Shown here: positions 24,347-32,370 of the stretch, one piece after another
How the letters are laid out: every line of letters starts with the position of its first letter
Numbering within the stretch: the stretch's first letter is position 1
From: Betaproteobacteria bacterium
GTDB taxonomy: Bacteria; Pseudomonadota; Gammaproteobacteria; Burkholderiales; Burkholderiaceae_C
DNA length: 34,571 nucleotides
Direction: 5' to 3'
NCBI GenBank assembly: GCA_009923895.1
Contig: RFSP01000001.1
Location: forward strand, 1-34,571
Notes under the pieces: model-generated
What the model saw: the letters and a program-made list of their open reading frames with translations, nothing else
The model's database searches: none
Told to the model about the DNA's origin: nothing
Made by a program: the position numbers and the translations under genes

Positions 24347-24409
24347 AAGCACTTAGAAACCATGCTTCACAAACTTTGGCGTGAAAAAACTGTTCTAAAT
24401 GAAGCACTT
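24347..24409. repeat. Two direct AAGCACTT copies upstream of the mra promoter
   Basis: The 222-nt gap between the drug transporter and mraZ (24259-24480) holds the mra promoter and two exact AAGCACTT copies (24347-24354 and 24402-24409), 55 bp apart. Related GCACTT cores recur at 24285-24290. The gap is AT-rich compared with its surroundings. I see no ORF or RNA gene in it. The copies may be regulator sites upstream of the -35 box, but chance recurrence in AT-rich DNA is possible. Confidence 0.3.
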
Positions 24410-24480
24410 GTGCCAAGTAATGAAACTGGTTTCTTAGCAACTCATCGCAAACCTGGGGGTTTCCCTCAGGCGGGCCCGGG

Positions 24481-25692
24481 TCAGGTCGGGGCCAAACGCC
24501 CCCGCACCCACAGCCAGGTGGTCAAGCCCACAACCCACATAGCCGCCGAGCCCCACGCCAGGGTCATGGTGGAGTGCATCACCCAGGGGACCAACACCCC
24601 GGCGACCAAACCGTTCCCCGTGGAGCCGATGAAGGATTGCAAAGACGACGCCATGCCGCGTCGTTGCGGCACCAAGTCCATCAACAGCAGCGTCACGGCC
24701 GGTGCCGACAAAGACCAACCAAAGAAATAAGCCGCCACCGGGAACAAGGCCCAAGACACATCGGGGACCCACAGGGCATTGAGCACCAGGTTGACGACGG
24801 AGGAAGCCCCCATCACCGCAAACCCCAGCATGATCTGCCGGTCCGGAGAAATGCACCCGGCCAGTCGGCCGCTGAGCGCTGCGCCCGAGGTCATGCCCAA
24901 GACACTCACCACAAAGAACCAGAAAAACTGGGTGGGCTGCAAGTGCAGATGGTCACCCAGCCAGGCCGGCAGAGCCAGCACATAGATGAACATGCCGTTA
25001 AAGGGCACCCCGCTGGACAAAGCCAGAGCCAAAAAGCGCGGGTCTCGGGCCAACTGCGCATAGCCCCTCATCAGGGGCTTCAGCCCCAATGCTTGGCGAT
25101 GATCTTCATGCAGACTCTCGGGCAGCAAGCGCCACATCGTCCAGGCCAAGGTGAGTCCCGCGAGCGCCAAGAGCCAGAAAATGGCGCGCCAATCTATCAG
25201 CACCACCACCCAGCCGCCCACCAGAGGCGCCACCACAGGCGCCAAACCAAAGAAGATGGTGACCTGGCTCATCACCCGCTGGGCCTGGGCCTGGGGATAC
25301 AAGTCACGGATGATGGCGCGTCCCACCACCATGCCCGCACCCGCTGTCATCCCTTGAATGGCACGCCACACCACCAGCCAGCCAATGTTCGGACTCAGTG
25401 CGCAGCCCACACTGGCCACACTGAACATCATCAACCCTGCGATCACCACCGGACGGCGGCCCAAGCTGTCGGACAGCGCCCCATGAAAAAGGTTCATCGC
25501 TGCGAAGGCAAACAGATAGGCCGACAGGGTTTGCTGCATTTGCAGCGGTGTGGCCTGCAGCGAGCGGGCCATGTCTGAAAACGCGGGGAGGTAGGTGTCG
25601 ACGCTGAACGGCCCCAGCATGCTCAGCCCGGCCAGAAGCAGAGCCAAAGACCAGTGAGAACCGCGCCACAACGACTGCGCTTGAGGATGCAT
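24481..25692 (-). CDS. Bcr/CflA family multidrug efflux MFS transporter
   Basis: A 403-residue inner-membrane proton-driven exporter with about twelve helices. Features of the Bcr/CflA branch are PFSVDTYLPAFSDMA in the first helix, the loop 2-3 motif A (GALSDSLGRRPV), RAIQGMTAGAGMVVGRAIIRDL, and the VAPLVGGWVV motif C-like segment. Family members export bicyclomycin, chloramphenicol or similar compounds; the substrate here is not known. The ATG at 25692 has AAGGG upstream. The longer reading frame to 25815 runs into the rnpB RNA and is not coding. It is separated from mraZ by 222 nt. Confidence 0.93.
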   Translation of the reverse strand: MHPQAQSLWRGSHWSLALLLAGLSMLGPFSVDTYLPAFSDMARSLQATPLQMQQTLSAYLFAFAAMNLFHGALSDSLGRRPVVIAGLMMFSVASVGCALSPNIGWLVVWRAIQGMTAGAGMVVGRAIIRDLYPQAQAQRVMSQVTIFFGLAPVVAPLVGGWVVVLIDWRAIFWLLALAGLTLAWTMWRLLPESLHEDHRQALGLKPLMRGYAQLARDPRFLALALSSGVPFNGMFIYVLALPAWLGDHLHLQPTQFFWFFVVSVLGMTSGAALSGRLAGCISPDRQIMLGFAVMGASSVVNLVLNALWVPDVSWALFPVAAYFFGWSLSAPAVTLLLMDLVPQRRGMASSLQSFIGSTGNGLVAGVLVPWVMHSTMTLAWGSAAMWVVGLTTWLWVRGRLAPT

Positions 25693-25717
25693 GAGCCCTT
25701 TCGAAATCGGCAAAAAT

Positions 25718-26046
25718 TGTGAAGCAAGCCGATAGGCCGGATTCTGTGCGGCAAGTTTCCCCGCCGTGACCGCCATTCCTCTGGGCCGGGGGTCGCCCAC
25801 CCGGCTCGGTGCCACCTACCCGCCGACTCCGCGAGACCACGTCAACGTCGGCCTACTTGGTGTTGCTGCGCGTAGAGATTGCCCGTTTCACCCTGGGAAA
25901 GATCGCTCTTGCCCAGACTCGTCTCTGTTGCTCTGATCCTCGGCTTGCGCCGGGCAGCCGTTAACTGCTACGCCGCTCTGTGCAGTCCGGACCTTCCTCC
26001 AGCGCCGTGTTTCCACGATCGCGCCAGCGGCGGTCTGGCTTGCTTC
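25718..26046 (-). ncRNA. rnpB: RNase P RNA (bacterial type A)
   Basis: The catalytic RNA that trims tRNA 5' leaders. The RNA is about 329 nt and reads from 26046 to about 25718. Its ends GAAGCAAGCC and GGCTTGCTTC are perfectly complementary and form helix P1. Conserved cores are visible: GGAGGAAGGTCCGGACT near the 5' end, AGAGCAACAGAGA, AGGGTGAAACGGGC in the middle, and CAGAATCCGGCCTATCGG near the 3' end. A short T run (25716-25712) follows P1. A weak -10-like GACAAT lies about 8 nt upstream of the 5' end. The exact ends are estimated from P1 pairing. ORFs across this stretch are spurious. Confidence 0.95.
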
Positions 26047-26092
26047 ACGCACGCATTGTCCCATTCTTTGGGACGTGGTTGGGGGAGGCGGT

Positions 26093-26297
26093 AGATTGCT
26101 TCGCTTCGCTCGCAATGACGCAAAACCGCCCTTGCAAGGAGGCCGTAGGCCCAGGCCCCCGTCATTGCGAGGAGGCCAAAGGCCCAGGCCCCCGTCATCA
26201 CGAGGAGACCGAAGGCCTTGGCCCCCGTCATTGCGAGGAGGCCAAAGGCCCAGGCCCCCGTCATTGCGAGGAGGCCAAAGGCCGACGCGGCAATCTC
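26093..26297. repeat. REP/MITE-like element with tandem 33-nt units
   Basis: The element starts AGATTGCTTCGCTTCGCTC then GCAATGACG (26093-26120) and ends with an inverted counterpart CGTCATTGCGAGGAGG...GGCAATCTC. Inside are four 33-nt units beginning at 26132, 26165, 26198 and 26231, plus a partial fifth from 26264. Units 2 and 4 are identical; unit 3 has several changes. This GTCATTGCGAGGAG family is a widespread bacterial interspersed repeat, often mistranslated as HCERSEAI. It lies between htpX and rnpB, about 45 nt upstream of the rnpB 5' end. Frames through it are not genes. Confidence 0.85.
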
Positions 26298-26317
26298 GGG
26301 GCCTTCAGCCCTCTTCT

Positions 26318-27190
26318 TCACCCCTGTTGCAACGCCCGAATCCGCTCCTCGATCGGAGGATGGCTGGAGAACAGCGCCATGAGACCGTTGGATCCGCCCG
26401 CAATCCCCATGGTCTTCACCGACTGCGGCAGCTCGCCACCTTGCAAACTCCCCAGACGCGCCAGGGCGTTGATCATGGGCTCACGACGACCCATGAGCTG
26501 GGATGCACCTGCATCGGCACGGAACTCTCGCTGACGCGAAAACCACGCCACGATGATGGCGGCCACCAGCCCAAATACGATGTCAAGCACGATGGTGGTG
26601 ATCATGTATCCCAAGCCCGGGCCTTCACGGTCGTTGCGCAAGACCACCTTGTCCACAAAGTAGCCAATTGCGCGAGACAAAAACACCACGAAAGTGTTCA
26701 TGACGCCTTGGATGAGCGTCATGGTCACCATGTCGCCATTGGCCACGTGGGCCACTTCGTGCCCAATCACCGCTTCGACTTCTTCGCGGGTCATGTTTTC
26801 CAACAAGCCGGTGGACACCGCCACCAGCGCCGAGTCCTTGAACGCCCCCGTTGCGAAGGCGTTGGGCTCGCCCTCGTACAAAGCCACCTCGGGCATCTGC
26901 ACGCCGGCCTTTTGCGCAAACTGAGACACCGTGCGCACCAACCACTGGTGTGTGGGGTCGGTCGAATCATTGATGATCACCGCCCCGGTGGACCATTTGG
27001 CCATGGGCTTGCTCATCAGCAGCGAAATAAACGCGCCGCCAAACCCCATGACCGCGGCAAACCCGAGCAAGGTGCCCCAATTGAGCCCGCTTTGCGACAG
27101 GTAACGGTTCACGCCCAACAGCGATGCCGTGATGCTCAGCACCACCATGACAGCCAGGTTGGTCAAGACGAAAAGGACTATGCGTTTCAT
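26318..27190 (-). CDS. htpX: Membrane zinc metalloprotease HtpX
   Basis: An M48 protease of 290 residues that degrades misfolded inner-membrane proteins. Two N-terminal helices (about 4-25 and 39-59) precede the zinc motif HEVAH at 144-148, two further hydrophobic segments (about 155-180 and 190-215) and the third zinc-ligand region REFRADAGASQLMG. The C-terminus SSHPPIEERIRAL is also conserved. The ATG at 27190 begins MKRIVLF, the standard family start. A sigma32-like promoter lies upstream, in keeping with heat-shock control. The gene ends close to the repeat element. Confidence 0.97.
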   Translation of the reverse strand: MKRIVLFVLTNLAVMVVLSITASLLGVNRYLSQSGLNWGTLLGFAAVMGFGGAFISLLMSKPMAKWSTGAVIINDSTDPTHQWLVRTVSQFAQKAGVQMPEVALYEGEPNAFATGAFKDSALVAVSTGLLENMTREEVEAVIGHEVAHVANGDMVTMTLIQGVMNTFVVFLSRAIGYFVDKVVLRNDREGPGLGYMITTIVLDIVFGLVAAIIVAWFSRQREFRADAGASQLMGRREPMINALARLGSLQGGELPQSVKTMGIAGGSNGLMALFSSHPPIEERIRALQQG

Positions 27191-27235
27191 GTGTGCACCG
27201 CCGGATGTCCGGCGCCCCAAGTGGATCCAGACGCG

Positions 27236-27265
27236 AAATGTGAGGCCTTTGCCGCCAGTTTCAAG
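27236..27265 (-). promoter_or_regulatory. Sigma32-like heat-shock promoter of htpX
   Basis: CTTGAAA (27265-27259) matches the sigma32 -35 consensus and is followed after 13 nt by CCTCACATTT (27245-27236), a partial match to CCCCATNT. The predicted start near 27229 leaves a leader of about 39 nt before htpX. HtpX is a known heat-shock protein, which supports the call. The -10 match is imperfect. Confidence 0.45.
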
Positions 27266-27325
27266 CGGCCCGGCTCAACACCCCTGAAGGATCCAGGGTT
27301 TTCTCACGCGGCCTTCAAGACATTC

Positions 27326-28357
27326 TTAAGACACCAGACGCCAGCTCAGCGTCTCCCCAGCGCGCAAAGGCTTGATCCATGCGTCGCCAAAGGGCAGTGT
27401 TTGCGGCAAGGTCCACGACTCACGCCGCAGGGTCACTGTCCCGCCATTGCGGGGCAAACCGTAAAAGTCGGGCCCATAAAAACTGGCAAAACCTTCCAGC
27501 CGGTCCAATGCGCCTGCGGCTTCAAAAGCCTCCGCGTAGAGCTCCAATGCCGAAGGAGCGGTGAAGCAACCCGCCCCGCACACCGACTGTTCTTTCAATG
27601 CAGCCGCATGGGGCGCGCTGTCGGTGCCCAAAAAGAATTTGGGGCTGCCCGAAGTCGCGGCCTCGATCAGCGCCAGGCGATGCGCCTCCCGCTTGAGCAC
27701 CGGCAAGCAGTAAAAATGCGGGCGCAGCCCTCCAACGAACAAAGCATTGCGGTTGTAGAGCAGATGATGTGCCGTGATGGTCGCTGCCGTGAACGAGTCA
27801 GATTGCGCGACGTACTGAGCGGCCTCGCGGGTGGTGATGTGCTCAAACACCACTTTGAGTGCCGGGAAATCCTTGCGCAAGGGCGTCATGACCCGGTCAA
27901 TGAACACCGCTTCACGGTCAAAGATGTCCACTTCCTGATCTGTCACCTCCCCGTGAACCAACAGCAACAGTCCATGCCGTTGCATGGCTTCCAAGGTTCG
28001 GTAGGTCTTGCGTATGTCGGTCACCCCTGCATCGCTGTGGGTCGTGGCACCGGCGGGGTAGAGCTTGAGAGCCACCACGCCAGCCGCCTTGGCGCGTGCG
28101 ATTTCCTCCACAGGCGTGTGGTCCGTCAGGTACAAGGTCATCAGCGGCTCAAAAGTCGACCCTTCTGGCAAGGCCGCCAAAATACGATCGCGGTAGGCCG
28201 TGGCCTGATCGGCGGTCGTGATGGGCGGCTTGAGGTTGGGCATGACCACCGCGCGGCCAAATTGTGCGGCGGTGTGCGGCAGCACGGCAGCCAGGGCTGC
28301 GCCATCGCGCAGGTGCAAGTGCCAATCGTCAGGGCGTGTGAGAGTCAGAGCATTCAT
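27326..28357 (-). CDS. pyrC: Dihydroorotase
   Basis: The third pyrimidine-biosynthesis enzyme, cyclising carbamoyl-aspartate to dihydroorotate in the cytoplasm. The 343-residue length and sequence are of the class II (E. coli PyrC) type. The zinc motif HLHLRD is at 13-18, Lys98 in VVALKLYPAGATTHS is the residue that becomes carboxylated, later His ligands lie in LLLVHGEVTD and FEHITTREA, and the catalytic Asp is in FFLGTDSAPH. The ATG at 28357 follows the outer-membrane gene stop (28360) without a gap. It is the last gene of a four-gene co-oriented unit rather than being near other pyr genes. Confidence 0.97.
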   Translation of the reverse strand: MNALTLTRPDDWHLHLRDGAALAAVLPHTAAQFGRAVVMPNLKPPITTADQATAYRDRILAALPEGSTFEPLMTLYLTDHTPVEEIARAKAAGVVALKLYPAGATTHSDAGVTDIRKTYRTLEAMQRHGLLLLVHGEVTDQEVDIFDREAVFIDRVMTPLRKDFPALKVVFEHITTREAAQYVAQSDSFTAATITAHHLLYNRNALFVGGLRPHFYCLPVLKREAHRLALIEAATSGSPKFFLGTDSAPHAAALKEQSVCGAGCFTAPSALELYAEAFEAAGALDRLEGFASFYGPDFYGLPRNGGTVTLRRESWTLPQTLPFGDAWIKPLRAGETLSWRLVS

Positions 28358-28359
28358 GT

Positions 28360-29124
28360 TCAAAAACGGTAGCCAAGTCGGCCAGACACCGTGCGCAGGT
28401 CCGAGCTTCGATCGGCCTCCAAGGTGACATCAAAAAGGCCAAAGTTCAGATGCGCTCCGGCAAAGAGGCGCGAGGTGGAGAGATTTTCACCGGCCAATGC
28501 CGTGGACACCTGCGCGGTGGCGGCCGTGCGCAAGGCCCCTGCACCGATGTAAGGCGTCACCAGGGCAAATCCCTTGGACAAGGTCACGTCAAAGCCTGAA
28601 GTCCCCAAAGACAGCTGCTTCACGCCCGACAACCTTGTGGCATGCAAACGCAAACCCAACGCAGGCGTCACCGGTCCGCCCTCTATCAAGGCCCACCGCA
28701 ATTCCGCTCCCGACAATTGCGCGCCGGTCGCAGGCACCGTGCTCGCCATCACGCCCACATCCAGGCCCCACGGCCCTCCCTTGGCCAATCGCAAAGCCGG
28801 CACCGGCACCGCAGACGGAGATCCCAATCCGGCAGCCGCCTTGTTCCACACCTCGCGGTGCGCCAAGGTGGACCAGGACAAGGACGTGGCCACATCAAAA
28901 CCCGTCACGCCCAAAGGCGTGGCCGAAGCCAATCCTTTAAAGCTGGCAATGCCGCCCAGGTCTTGCGCCAACTGGCGGAATTCTGACTGGCTGAGCAATT
29001 GCAATGAGCTCAGATCGGCAGCCGATGCGGGGGATAAAACACCTCCCGCGACCCATGCGGTAGACAGGACACACACCGCAGAAGGTACGAAGCGGGCCCA
29101 TGGGCCCCGCGACATGCGTTTCAT
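28360..29124 (-). CDS. Putative outer-membrane beta-barrel protein, function unknown
   Basis: A 254-residue exported protein. The signal peptide (residues 1 to about 36, ending SPASA before ADL) is clear. The mature part alternates short hydrophobic and polar stretches rich in Gly, Ala, Leu and Ser and ends TVSGRLGYRF; a terminal aromatic residue is typical of barrel proteins inserted by the BAM complex. The segment LVTPYIGAGALRT and the repeated LRLHATRL/LEADRSSD-like strands suit an eight-strand or similar barrel. The ATG at 29124 has GGAG 5 nt upstream and overlaps the LysR stop as ATGA. I do not recognise a named family. Confidence 0.75.
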   Translation of the reverse strand: MKRMSRGPWARFVPSAVCVLSTAWVAGGVLSPASAADLSSLQLLSQSEFRQLAQDLGGIASFKGLASATPLGVTGFDVATSLSWSTLAHREVWNKAAAGLGSPSAVPVPALRLAKGGPWGLDVGVMASTVPATGAQLSGAELRWALIEGGPVTPALGLRLHATRLSGVKQLSLGTSGFDVTLSKGFALVTPYIGAGALRTAATAQVSTALAGENLSTSRLFAGAHLNFGLFDVTLEADRSSDLRTVSGRLGYRF

Positions 29125-30047
29125 AAGGACTCCTTGTCTGCTTTGAGAAAGTTCCACAACGACTCGGCCACGGGTTTGACGTGCCGAGCCGATTCGGATT
29201 TTTCGCGATAAACGCGGATTTCCATGGTCAGCTCATGATGGCCCGCAGCCGAAGCGGGCACCAAACGACGTGATTTGAGCTCTTTGCGCACCGAACTGAA
29301 AGGCAAAAACGCCACGCCGTGCCCCTCCAAGGCCATGGCCTTCAAGCCCTCGGCCATGTCGGTCTCATAGATGGGATCCAAGGGGGGCATGTCTGGCGCT
29401 TGTTTGATGAGCAAATCCACCAGCCGGGCCATGTAAGCGCCGGCTGCAAACCCCAAAAATGGAACGGGCTGGTCCGAAGGACCATCCAGTCGAAACAGAG
29501 GATGGCCCGCATCATCGCCCCTCGCGTAAGGGGCCAAGGTCTCCCTGCCCAGGCTCAGCATTTCATAGCGCTGCGGGCTCAATTGCAGAGGCTGGCTGGC
29601 GTGGTGATAAGAGATGAGCAAATCACAAGCCCCTTCCACAAGGTGCAAGACGGCGTCATGCACGTTCAGCGCAATGAGCCGGCTCTTCACAGGCCCAAAG
29701 CCGGCCTTGAGCTCCATGAGCCAGTGGGGGAAAAAAGTGAATGCCAAGGTGTGGGGCACGGCAAAGTCAATCATGTCCAGCCCCCCCACCTGGTGGCTGC
29801 GCATCATGTTTCGGCTGGCCTGCAGCGCTGCCAAAATTTCAAGCGCCTGGGCATGCAAGGTTTCTCCGGCCGCTGTGAGCCGCGTCGGGTAGGAAGATCG
29901 GTCCACCAAATCCGTACCCGCCCACGCTTCCAGAGCCTGAATGCGGCGCGAGAAAGCAGGCTGGGTCACATGACGCAACTGCGCAGAACGCGAAAAACTG
30001 CGCGTCTCCGCCAAGCTGACAAAGTCTTCAAGCCACTTGGTTTCCAC
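29121..30047 (-). CDS. LysR-family transcriptional regulator, HypT-like
   Basis: A 308-residue regulator with an N-terminal winged helix-turn-helix (about 1-60). The start METKWLEDFVSLAETRSFS and the following TQPAFSRRIQALE closely resemble E. coli HypT (YjiE), the hypochlorite-responsive regulator, from memory. The C-terminal domain has MSLGRETLAPYA-like and GHGVAFLPFSSV segments typical of LysR effector domains. Start codon GTG at 30047, 3 nt after the ABC exporter stop, with a weak ribosome binding site. It is embedded in an operon rather than divergent from a target, which is unusual for LysR. The effector is not known. Confidence 0.9.
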   Translation of the reverse strand: METKWLEDFVSLAETRSFSRSAQLRHVTQPAFSRRIQALEAWAGTDLVDRSSYPTRLTAAGETLHAQALEILAALQASRNMMRSHQVGGLDMIDFAVPHTLAFTFFPHWLMELKAGFGPVKSRLIALNVHDAVLHLVEGACDLLISYHHASQPLQLSPQRYEMLSLGRETLAPYARGDDAGHPLFRLDGPSDQPVPFLGFAAGAYMARLVDLLIKQAPDMPPLDPIYETDMAEGLKAMALEGHGVAFLPFSSVRKELKSRRLVPASAAGHHELTMEIRVYREKSESARHVKPVAESLWNFLKADKESL

Positions 30048-30050
30048 AGC

Positions 30051-31859
30051 TCAAAGTGTAGCGGTGCGCTGCAAGGCCCACATCTGTGCATAACGCCCCC
30101 CCATGGCCAACAGCTGGTCATGGGATCCTTGCTCCACCACGCGGCCTTGCTCCAAGACCACGATCTGGTGCGCATCCACCACGGTGCTGAGTCGATGCGC
30201 AATCACCAAGGCCGTCTTTCCTTGCGCGGCGCTGCGCATCTCGGCTTGAATGGCCCGTTCATTGGCCGAGTCCAGCGCGGACGTCGCTTCATCAAAAATC
30301 AAGATGGGTGGGTTCTTCAGCAGCGTGCGTGCGATGGCCACCCGCTGCTTCTCTCCCCCGGACAGTTTCAGGCCGCGCTCTCCCACCATGGTGTCGTAGC
30401 CTTTGGGCGTTGAGGCAATGAAGTCGTGAATGTGCGCCGATCGTGCCGCTGCCTCCACTTGCTCTTTGGACGCCTCGGGTTGGCCATAGGCGATATTGAA
30501 TTGCACGGTGTCGTTGAAGAGCACGGTGTCTTGCGGCACGATGCCAATAGAGCGCCGCAAGCTGGCCTGCGTGACCTGTCGGATGTCTTGACCGTCGATG
30601 GTGATGGCGCCCGCCGTCACGTCATAAAAGCGATAAAGCAGCCTGGCAAGCGTGGACTTCCCAGCGCCCGATGCACCCACCACGGCCACCGTCTTGCCCG
30701 CAGGTATTTCGAAGGTGACCTCATGCAAAATGGGTCGAGCAGGGTCATAACAAAACGAGACCGACTCAAATCGCACCGTGCCTTGCGACACCTGCAATGC
30801 CATGGCTTGGGGACTGTCGTCCACCTCGCGCTCACGCTCCAAAAGGCCAAACATCTTGTCAAGATCGGTCAAAGCCTGCTTGAGCTCCCGATAAATCACC
30901 CCCAGAAAATTCAAGGGGATGTACAGCTGAATCATGAAAGCATTGATCATGACCAGATCACCGAGCGTCATGTGGCCCTGCACCACCCCCAGTGTGGCTC
31001 GCCACAGCATGGCCACCAAAGCCGCCGAGATGATGAGTTGCTGACCCGTGTTGAGCAAGCTGAGTGTGGTTTGGCTTTTGAGGGTGGCCTTGCGAAGCTT
31101 TTCCAGGCTCACGTCGTAACGGCGGGCCTCGAAATCTTCATTGTTGAAGTACTTCACTGTCTCGTAATTCAACAAGGAGTCCACCGCGCGCGCATGCGCC
31201 ACGGAGTCCAACTCATTCATGCTGCGCCTGAATTGGGTTCGCCACTCGGTGACCGTGATGGTGAACGACACGTACACCACCAAAGCACAAACGGTGATGC
31301 CCGCAAACCAGATGTCAAATTTCCAGGCCAACAAGCCCAAAACCATGCCCACTTCGATCAAGGTGGGAAAAATGCTGTAAAGCGAGTAAGAGATGAGGGA
31401 TTGGACGGCGCGCGTCCCGCGCTCAATGTCGCGGGTCATGCCGCCGGTTTGTCTCTCCAAATGAAACCGCAGACTCAGCGAGTGAAGGTGTCGGAACACC
31501 TCCAAGGAAATCGTGCGAGACGTCCCCTCCGTGGCCTTGGCGAAAGTCAACTCACGCAATTCGGTGAACAACGAGGTGCAAAGCCTCAGCCCCCCATAAG
31601 CCACCAACATGCCCACAGGCACCACCAGCGCCACCATGGGGCTTCCTGGCGGGATGGACAAACTGTCGACCAACTCCTTGAGCAACAGCGGCACACTGAC
31701 ATTGGCCACCTTGGCGCCCAACAGAAACGCCATGGCCAAGCCCACGCGCCAGCGATAGCGCCAAAAGTACGGCAGCAAGCGGCCCAGCGTGTGCCAATCG
31801 GAGCGTCGAGGATCTGCATTCGATGACAGCAGGGGCGGGCGTTGTGTGTGTGATCTCAT
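30051..31859 (-). CDS. Atm1/HMT1-type ABC exporter (fused membrane and ATPase domains)
   Basis: A 602-residue half-transporter that would act as a homodimer in the inner membrane. The N-terminal six-helix domain covers about residues 30-340 and includes the Atm1-typical YFNNEDFEARRYD and LNFLGVIYRELKQALTD blocks. The ATPase domain has Walker A GASGAGKST, Q-loop VPQDTVLFNDT, signature LSGGEKQR, Walker B ILIFDEATSALD and H-loop HRLST. Atm1-type proteins export glutathione-linked or metal/sulfur compounds. The ATG at 31859 is 41 nt from the divergent thioesterase start, so the promoters of both must share that gap. It heads the unit ABC, LysR, outer-membrane protein, pyrC. Confidence 0.93.
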   Translation of the reverse strand: MRSHTQRPPLLSSNADPRRSDWHTLGRLLPYFWRYRWRVGLAMAFLLGAKVANVSVPLLLKELVDSLSIPPGSPMVALVVPVGMLVAYGGLRLCTSLFTELRELTFAKATEGTSRTISLEVFRHLHSLSLRFHLERQTGGMTRDIERGTRAVQSLISYSLYSIFPTLIEVGMVLGLLAWKFDIWFAGITVCALVVYVSFTITVTEWRTQFRRSMNELDSVAHARAVDSLLNYETVKYFNNEDFEARRYDVSLEKLRKATLKSQTTLSLLNTGQQLIISAALVAMLWRATLGVVQGHMTLGDLVMINAFMIQLYIPLNFLGVIYRELKQALTDLDKMFGLLEREREVDDSPQAMALQVSQGTVRFESVSFCYDPARPILHEVTFEIPAGKTVAVVGASGAGKSTLARLLYRFYDVTAGAITIDGQDIRQVTQASLRRSIGIVPQDTVLFNDTVQFNIAYGQPEASKEQVEAAARSAHIHDFIASTPKGYDTMVGERGLKLSGGEKQRVAIARTLLKNPPILIFDEATSALDSANERAIQAEMRSAAQGKTALVIAHRLSTVVDAHQIVVLEQGRVVEQGSHDQLLAMGGRYAQMWALQRTATL

Positions 31860-31900
31860 AGACGAAAGGCAGACTTCGAAGGTTTGGAGGACAATGGCAC

Positions 31901-32341
31901 ATGCCTCAAGATTCCGCCTCCCCGCAAAGCAGCTTGATGTCTCCGCTGCGATTGCCCGACGATCGGGAACTCGTGTTGCGCGTCATGCCCATGCCTGCCG
32001 ACGCCAATGCCAATGGCGATATCTTTGGTGGCTGGATCATGGCACAGGTGGACTTGGCCGGTGCGGTGTTGCCCAGTCGCATTGCCAAAGGCCGCATCGC
32101 CACAGTGGCTGTCAATGAATTCTTGTTCAAGCAACCCGTGTCGATTGGGGATCTCTTGAGTTTTTATGCCAAGGTCGAGCGCGTGGGCACGTCCTCGATC
32201 ACGGTCGATGTGGAAGTGTTTGCCGAACGCAATCCAGAGGCCCTGCGGGTGGTCAAAGTGACCCAAGCCCGCGTCACCTATGTGGCCATCGACGCCGAAG
32301 GCAAGCCGCGGCCTATTCCAAACCAAGGGCCAAAGGGCTGA
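31901..32341 (+). CDS. Acyl-CoA thioesterase, YciA/hotdog family
   Basis: A 146-residue cytoplasmic hotdog-fold enzyme that hydrolyses acyl-CoA to acid and CoA. The motif ADANANGDIFGGWIMAQVDLAG contains the catalytic Asp region of YciA/BACH-type thioesterases, followed by VAVNEFLFKQPVSIGDLLSF and the EVFAER block. GGAGG lies about 10 nt upstream of the ATG at 31901. It diverges from the ABC exporter and converges on an enoyl-CoA hydratase gene (29-nt gap), suggesting a link with the neighbouring beta-oxidation genes. Chain-length preference is unknown. Confidence 0.93.
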   Translation: MPQDSASPQSSLMSPLRLPDDRELVLRVMPMPADANANGDIFGGWIMAQVDLAGAVLPSRIAKGRIATVAVNEFLFKQPVSIGDLLSFYAKVERVGTSSITVDVEVFAERNPEALRVVKVTQARVTYVAIDAEGKPRPIPNQGPKG

Positions 32342-32370
32342 CAGCCGCCCAGAAGCTCCCCCCAAGCCAT

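Noticed and set aside
25693..25840. N-terminal extension of the drug transporter and an overlapping ORF
   Set aside because: The region encodes the 3' part of rnpB, and the transporter has a normal start with a ribosome binding site at 25692.
26132..26297. Possible CRISPR array
   Set aside because: The units are contiguous 33-mers without unique spacers, and no cas genes are present.
25968..26321. Minus-strand ORF with repeated AFGLLAMTGAW units, apparently a repeat protein
   Set aside because: It is the translation of the 33-nt DNA repeat plus the rnpB 5' region, including the HCERSEAI string typical of mistranslated interspersed repeats.
27283..27304. Terminator-like CCCTG/CAGGG stem followed by TTTT on the plus strand
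   Set aside because: No plus-strand gene precedes it, and in the minus direction no T run follows; the stem is only five pairs.
26075..28372. A 765-codon plus-strand open frame
   Set aside because: It runs through the tandem repeat and antisense to htpX and pyrC, both strongly identified; its composition is the mirror of those genes.
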